Positions 60,368-64,000 of a DNA stretch of 64,000 nucleotides are shown here, piece by piece. This DNA is from Bacteroidota bacterium (GTDB lineage Bacteria > Bacteroidota > Bacteroidia > B-17B0 > Aurantibacillaceae). Location of the stretch: the NCBI GenBank assembly GCA_017303905.1, contig JAFLBH010000002.1:186001-250000 (forward strand). The letters are read 5' to 3'. The translations under genes and the position numbers were made by a program. The notes beneath the pieces were generated by a model. It ran no database searches. It saw only the letters and a list, made by a program, of their open reading frames with translations, and was not told the origin of the DNA. Positions within the stretch are counted from its first letter, which is position 1, and each line of letters begins with the position of its first letter.

Positions 60368-61393
60368 ATGAACCTATTACATTTTAGAAAGTTCCTCTTA
60401 GCTCTGTTACTATCTTTTAGCTATTTTGTTAACAAGGCAGCTACCTGTATTTCAACTGGAAACGGTGCATGGAATAACGCGGCAACTTGGTCATGCGGAT
60501 CTGTTCCGGGATGTGGCGACTCCATTATTATTTTAGCCGCGCATGTTGTTACGATTACTACTCAACAAGATTATTCTGGATGTCCGGCTGGACCAAATCT
60601 CGTTATTTATGGTACGCTTCAGTTCGATAATGGAAATAAACTAAGATTGCCTTGTAATTCAAGAATCTATATTATGGCAAGTGGTAGTATAAGACCCGGA
60701 ACCGGTGGAGGTAACTCTAACTTTATTGAAATATGCGGTGACGTTTTATGGAGTGCAGGTGATGGACCGTTGAATGGCCCTGCTTGTTTACCTGCAACAA
60801 GCGTATGGTGTACGGGGGTGGTTTTACCCGTTGAATTAGTTGATTTTAATGCGCAATTAAACAACCATAAAGTAGATGTCATCTGGATGACATCTACTGA
60901 AAAAAACAACAGTCATTTTGAAGTACAAAAAAGCACCAACGCACATTCTTTTGAAATTATTGGTACTGTAAAAAGTGCGGGAATTAACGGTAATAGTCAA
61001 ACTATTTTACAATATGTTTATGAAGATGTATCACCGTTATCCGGTGTGAGTTACTATCGTTTAAAACAAGTTGACAAAGATCTGTCGTATAACTACAGTA
61101 AAATTGTTAGTGTTAATTACATTAAAGGAAAAAACATTCGATTTGTCATTTATCCTAATCCTAACAATGGTGAGTTTACCGCTGATGTTTCGGGTATCGA
61201 AAATAATCATGAAATTAAAATCAGCCTGAAAGGTGAAAAAGGTGAACACGTATACGAATCCTCTTTTTATATTAATGACCAAACAAACACAAAATTCCGA
61301 ATTATACCACAACACAAATTAAGTTCCGGTGTTTATGTTTGTACCTTAACCTTAGAAGGTATCGAATATAATGTAAAAGTAGTTGTATCTTAA
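60368..61393 (+). CDS. T9SS-type secreted protein, small
   Basis: A 341-residue protein counted from the ATG at 60368, which starts a signal peptide (LHFRKFLLALLLSFSYFVNKAA); the upstream frame start adds 17 non-signal residues. It has a 'G.W.N.ATW.....P..GD' domain (TGNGAWNNAATWSCGSVPGCGDSIII), common in Bacteroidota surface proteins. A fibronectin-like region with the PVELVDFNAQLNNHKVDVIWMT ... NNSHFEVQKSTN pattern follows, and last a T9SS type A sorting domain (FVIYPNPNNGEF to the end). Cys-rich segments may form disulfides. Function unknown. Confidence 0.85.
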   Translation: MNLLHFRKFLLALLLSFSYFVNKAATCISTGNGAWNNAATWSCGSVPGCGDSIIILAAHVVTITTQQDYSGCPAGPNLVIYGTLQFDNGNKLRLPCNSRIYIMASGSIRPGTGGGNSNFIEICGDVLWSAGDGPLNGPACLPATSVWCTGVVLPVELVDFNAQLNNHKVDVIWMTSTEKNNSHFEVQKSTNAHSFEIIGTVKSAGINGNSQTILQYVYEDVSPLSGVSYYRLKQVDKDLSYNYSKIVSVNYIKGKNIRFVIYPNPNNGEFTADVSGIENNHEIKISLKGEKGEHVYESSFYINDQTNTKFRIIPQHKLSSGVYVCTLTLEGIEYNVKVVVS

Positions 61394-61404
61394 AAATTAA
61401 TCGC

Positions 61405-61887
61405 ATGAAAAAATTCATTGCACTTTTCTTAATTATTAGCGCAACAGCAAGCGCTCAATTAAAAGTAACCACCGGCGATGCGGATTTGGATAATTCTTTA
61501 ATTGCTTTAAATAAAGATGCGAAAAACGCATTAGAAGCATTTAAAAACGATGCCATTGAGAAATTCAATACAACAAAAAGTATTGTCGAAAATTTATTAA
61601 ACATTCACAAAATGGAGCCATCTGATGTACTGATGACCTTAGAGATTGCCCAAATTACCACCAAGCCTGTTGAAACAGTAGCTACCAGCTTTGATAAAAA
61701 TAAATCAAAAGGTTGGGGAGAAATTGCAAAAGAAATGGGAATTAAACCAGGCTCCAAAGAATTTCATGCACTCAAAAACGATGCAAAAGGAAAAAGCAAG
61801 GGCATGAAGGGAAAAGGTAATGGTAATAGTAATAGTAATGGTAATGGTAATGGTAACGGCAAGGGAAAAGGAAAAGGCAAGAAATAA
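61405..61887 (+). CDS. Exported protein with Gly/Asn/Lys repeat tail
   Basis: A 160-residue protein with a signal peptide (KFIALFLIISATASAQ), a helical middle (DNSLIALNKDAKNALEAF ... MEPSDVLMTLEIAQITTKP) and a conserved-looking motif GWGEIAKEMGIKPGSKEFHALKNDA. The tail is GKSKGMKGKGNG followed by NSNSNGNGNGNGKGKGKGKK. The tail arises from a GGTAAT/AGTAAT microsatellite (61817-61860). Function is unknown, and the tail is likely to vary in length between strains. A two-way terminator separates it from pnp. Confidence 0.75.
   Translation: MKKFIALFLIISATASAQLKVTTGDADLDNSLIALNKDAKNALEAFKNDAIEKFNTTKSIVENLLNIHKMEPSDVLMTLEIAQITTKPVETVATSFDKNKSKGWGEIAKEMGIKPGSKEFHALKNDAKGKSKGMKGKGNGNSNSNGNGNGNGKGKGKGKK
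61817..61860. repeat. GGTAAT-type microsatellite inside the coding tail
   Basis: About seven hexamer units (GGTAAT with some AGTAAT and a final GGTAAC). They keep the reading frame and code for Gly-Asn and Ser-Asn pairs. Length change by slippage would alter the protein by whole dipeptides only. Confidence 0.85.
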
Positions 61888-61905
61888 AATTGAAATGAAT
61901 ACATA

Positions 61906-61937
61906 ATAAAAAAGCCCCCGATTAACGGGGGCTTTTT
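61906..61937. terminator. Bidirectional rho-independent terminator before pnp
   Basis: AAAAAGCCCCCG pairs with CGGGGGCTTTTT around ATTAA. A-rich and T-rich flanks allow it to end transcription from both sides: the exported-protein gene on the plus strand and pnp on the minus strand. Confidence 0.9.
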
Positions 61938-61938
61938 G

Positions 61939-64000
61939 TTAGGCTTTATTTTCAGCGCTCTCTGTCTTTTCAGGTTTTGGTAACAAAACCTTACGCGATA
62001 ATTTATACTTCTTGGTTTTAGGATCATTACCCATAAACTTCACTTGTATCTTATCCCCTTCTTTTAAAACACCTTCTAATGTATCTAAACGTTTCCAGTC
62101 TACTTCACTAATGTGCAATAAACCTTCTTTGCCAGGTAAAAATTCAACAAAGGCACCATAAGGCATAATTGTTTTTACTGTAGCGTCGTATACTTCTCCT
62201 TCTTCCGGCATTGCTACAATTCCTTTAATGCGCGTTAATGCAGCAGTAATGGATTCAAGGTTCTCACCAAAAATTTCAACTACACCCATTTTCTCTACTT
62301 CAGTAATGCTGATAGATGTACCTGTAGCTTTTTGCATCTCCTGAATCACTTTTCCACCAGGACCGATAATTGCGCCAATGAATTCACCCGGCACTTCAAT
62401 CTTAGTAAAGCGAGGTGCGTGTGCTTTATAATCCGCACGTGGTTCAGTCATGGTTTTCATCATCTCACCCATAATGTGTAAGCGACCTTCTTTTGCCTGG
62501 ATTAAAGCTTCGCGCATTACTTCATATGGTAATCCGTTTACTTTTAAATCCATTTGCACAGCTGTAATACCATCCTTGGTACCACACACTTTAAAATCCA
62601 TATCACCTAAATGATCTTCATCACCTAAGATATCCGACAATACAACATAATTGTTTTTATCGTCAGTGATTAATCCCATGGCAATACCAGATACCGGTTT
62701 CTTGATTTTTACACCAGCATCCATTAAAGCTAAAGTACCGGCACAAACTGTAGCCATACTACTTGAACCGTTACTCTCTAAAATATCAGAAACTACGCGA
62801 ATGGTATATCCTGAATCTGTAGGAATCACTTTGCTTAATGCACGTTGTGCTAAGTTACCGTGACCAACTTCACGACGGCCCGGACCACGATTTGGTTTTG
62901 CTTCACCGGTTGAAAAACCAGGGAAGTTATAATGCAACATAAAACGTAATTCATCTTGCATAAAAGCGGCATCAATCATTAATGCGTCTTTAGGTGTACC
63001 TAATGTTACAGTGGTTAAAGATTGAGTCTCTCCACGTGTAAATACAGCGCTACCGTGAGCTGCAGGTAAATAACCTACTTCACTCCAAATCGGACGAATC
63101 TGATTTGTTTTACGACCATCCAAACGAATCTTTGTATCCAATGCAGCCTTACGCACCGCATGGTATTCAACTTCGTGATAATATTTCTCAATTAAAGCTT
63201 TTTTCTCTGCTAATTCTTCTTCTGTGAAAGTTGCCTTGAATTCTTCTAATACAGCTTTAAACGCTTCCTTGCGCTTGTTTTTATCAGGATTAGCCATTTT
63301 AGCTACGTTATACACTTTGTCGTAAGTAGCGGCCTTTACTTTTTCTTTTAATTCAAGATCGTTTACTTCATGGCAGTATTCACGTTTTGGTTTTAATCCC
63401 GCTTTTGCTGCGAATTCATTGATAGCTTTAATTTGTACTTTAATGGCAGTGTGTGCAAACTGAATCGCTTCTAACATTTCGTCTTCGCTAATCTCGCTCA
63501 TTTCACCTTCCACCATTACAATATCCTTATCAGATGCTGCAATAATCATATCGATGGTAGACTTTTCTAAATCATCCACGTTAGGATTAAGAACTAATTT
63601 ACCGTCAATTTTTCCTACGCGAACTTCTGAGATAGGTCCGTTGAACGGAATATCAGATACAGCCACTGCAGCAGAAGCAGCTAAACCTACTAATGCATCC
63701 GGCATTGTTTTACGATCAGAAGAAATTAAAGACAACATGATTTGAGTATCGGCATGATAATCTTCAGGGAATAAAGGACGCATAGCGCGGTCAACGATAC
63801 GGCTAATCAATACTTCATAATCTGAAAGTTTAGCTTCACGACGGAAGAAGCCTCCGGGAAATCTTCCGGCAGCTGCAAATTTTTCTTGATAATCTACGGT
63901 TAAAGGTAAAAAGTCAACGCCTTCCTTTGCTTCTTTAGAGCTTACTACGGTAGCTAAAATCATGGTATCACCCAATTTTACGACTACAGCGCCATCGGCT
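61939..64000 (-). CDS. pnp: Polyribonucleotide phosphorylase (5' end cut by window)
   Basis: At least 686 codons of PNPase. The frame stays open to the right edge, and the ATG at 63975 lies within the conserved [17 protein letters not shown], so it is not the true start. Two RNase PH domains (second active-site region [22 protein letters not shown]), a KH domain ([21 protein letters not shown]) and an S1 domain ([30 protein letters not shown]) are in the expected order. The enzyme degrades RNA 3'-5' with phosphate and is part of RNA turnover. It ends with the bidirectional hairpin. Confidence 0.97.
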   Translation of the reverse strand, partial: ADGAVVVKLGDTMILATVVSSKEAKEGVDFLPLTVDYQEKFAAAGRFPGGFFRREAKLSDYEVLISRIVDRAMRPLFPEDYHADTQIMLSLISSDRKTMPDALVGLAASAAVAVSDIPFNGPISEVRVGKIDGKLVLNPNVDDLEKSTIDMIIAASDKDIVMVEGEMSEISEDEMLEAIQFAHTAIKVQIKAINEFAAKAGLKPKREYCHEVNDLELKEKVKAATYDKVYNVAKMANPDKNKRKEAFKAVLEEFKATFTEEELAEKKALIEKYYHEVEYHAVRKAALDTKIRLDGRKTNQIRPIWSEVGYLPAAHGSAVFTRGETQSLTTVTLGTPKDALMIDAAFMQDELRFMLHYNFPGFSTGEAKPNRGPGRREVGHGNLAQRALSKVIPTDSGYTIRVVSDILESNGSSSMATVCAGTLALMDAGVKIKKPVSGIAMGLITDDKNNYVVLSDILGDEDHLGDMDFKVCGTKDGITAVQMDLKVNGLPYEVMREALIQAKEGRLHIMGEMMKTMTEPRADYKAHAPRFTKIEVPGEFIGAIIGPGGKVIQEMQKATGTSISITEVEKMGVVEIFGENLESITAALTRIKGIVAMPEEGEVYDATVKTIMPYGAFVEFLPGKEGLLHISEVDWKRLDTLEGVLKEGDKIQVKFMGNDPKTKKYKLSRKVLLPKPEKTESAENKA

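Noticed and set aside
61764-62027. 87-codon minus-strand frame across the pnp 3' end and the repeat tail gene
   Set aside because: It runs through the terminator and the GGTAAT repeat antisense, and its sequence is mostly Leu/Pro repeats created by the microsatellite; it is a shadow.
1-64000. Search for tRNA, rRNA, CRISPR, transposase and phage genes
   Set aside because: No cloverleaf, rRNA segment, spacer array, transposase or integrase motif was recognised in spacers or frames; a covariance or profile search could still find a small RNA.

Overview
The window is an AT-rich chromosomal segment of a non-fermentative Bacteroidota bacterium, probably of the Flavobacteriales/Cytophagales/Sphingobacteriales breadth. 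The evidence is a type IX secretion (T9SS) plug protein, four secreted proteins with T9SS-like C-terminal sorting domains, DUF4476 and DUF1343/NamZ proteins, a CrtI/CrtD/CruF/CrtYcd/Idi carotenoid cluster, TAnnTTTG-type promoter -7 elements, and the general lack of Shine-Dalgarno sequences. No rRNA, tRNA, CRISPR array, transposase or prophage gene was seen. Most of it looks like ordinary core and shell genome.

Layout. 1-5500: a MarR-regulated tripartite RND efflux operon on the minus strand (marR, membrane fusion protein, RND pump, TolC-type channel cut by the left edge). 5636-6673: a secreted PD40 propeller protein. 6651-11661: carotenoid genes in two divergent units. The minus unit is crtD-cruF-crtYcd-DUF2892 and the plus unit is crtI-idi; together they suggest a monocyclic, hydrated carotenoid of the saproxanthin/myxol type. 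11752-13009: small membrane and lipoprotein genes. 13100-18989: a unit of a T9SS-exported GH9 glycosidase, an unknown exported protein, and a fusion of a GldL-like membrane domain to a SpoIIE-type phosphatase. 19032-19987: small genes.

20033-27422: a tight six-gene minus-strand operon (SixA-type phosphatase, ppk1, ppx, cdaA, an ABC-F ATPase, a membrane histidine kinase) joining polyphosphate metabolism to c-di-AMP synthesis. 27527-30594: DUF2130 protein, a STAS-like small protein, a cytoplasmic histidine kinase and an OmpR-type response regulator. 31413-39793: paaZ, then three head-to-tail TPR-TM-SpoIIE phosphatases one base apart, then an ABM-family monooxygenase. 39794-43161: a YjjG-type nucleotidase, a membrane protein, glutamate dehydrogenase and plsY.

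43238-47196: T9SS plug protein, a 140-bp palindromic intergenic element, a LolC/E-type permease, and a divergent NamZ-type exo-muramidase. 47255-48891: an orphan membrane protein and two SRPBCC proteins. 48897-52100: a fifth SpoIIE phosphatase, this one with a Reg_prop/Y_Y_Y sensor region. 52175-58094: two large paralogous T9SS cargo proteins. 58311-61887: a ureohydrolase-fold protein with a degenerate metal site and three exported proteins. 61939-64000: pnp, cut by the right edge.

The strongest theme is signalling. There are five SpoIIE-family phosphatases with three kinds of input domain but one shared linker and C-terminal signature, two HisKA_2 kinases, a candidate STAS-type partner, c-di-AMP synthesis and polyphosphate turnover. 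No obvious RsbW-type kinase or sigma factor is present to complete a partner-switching pathway.
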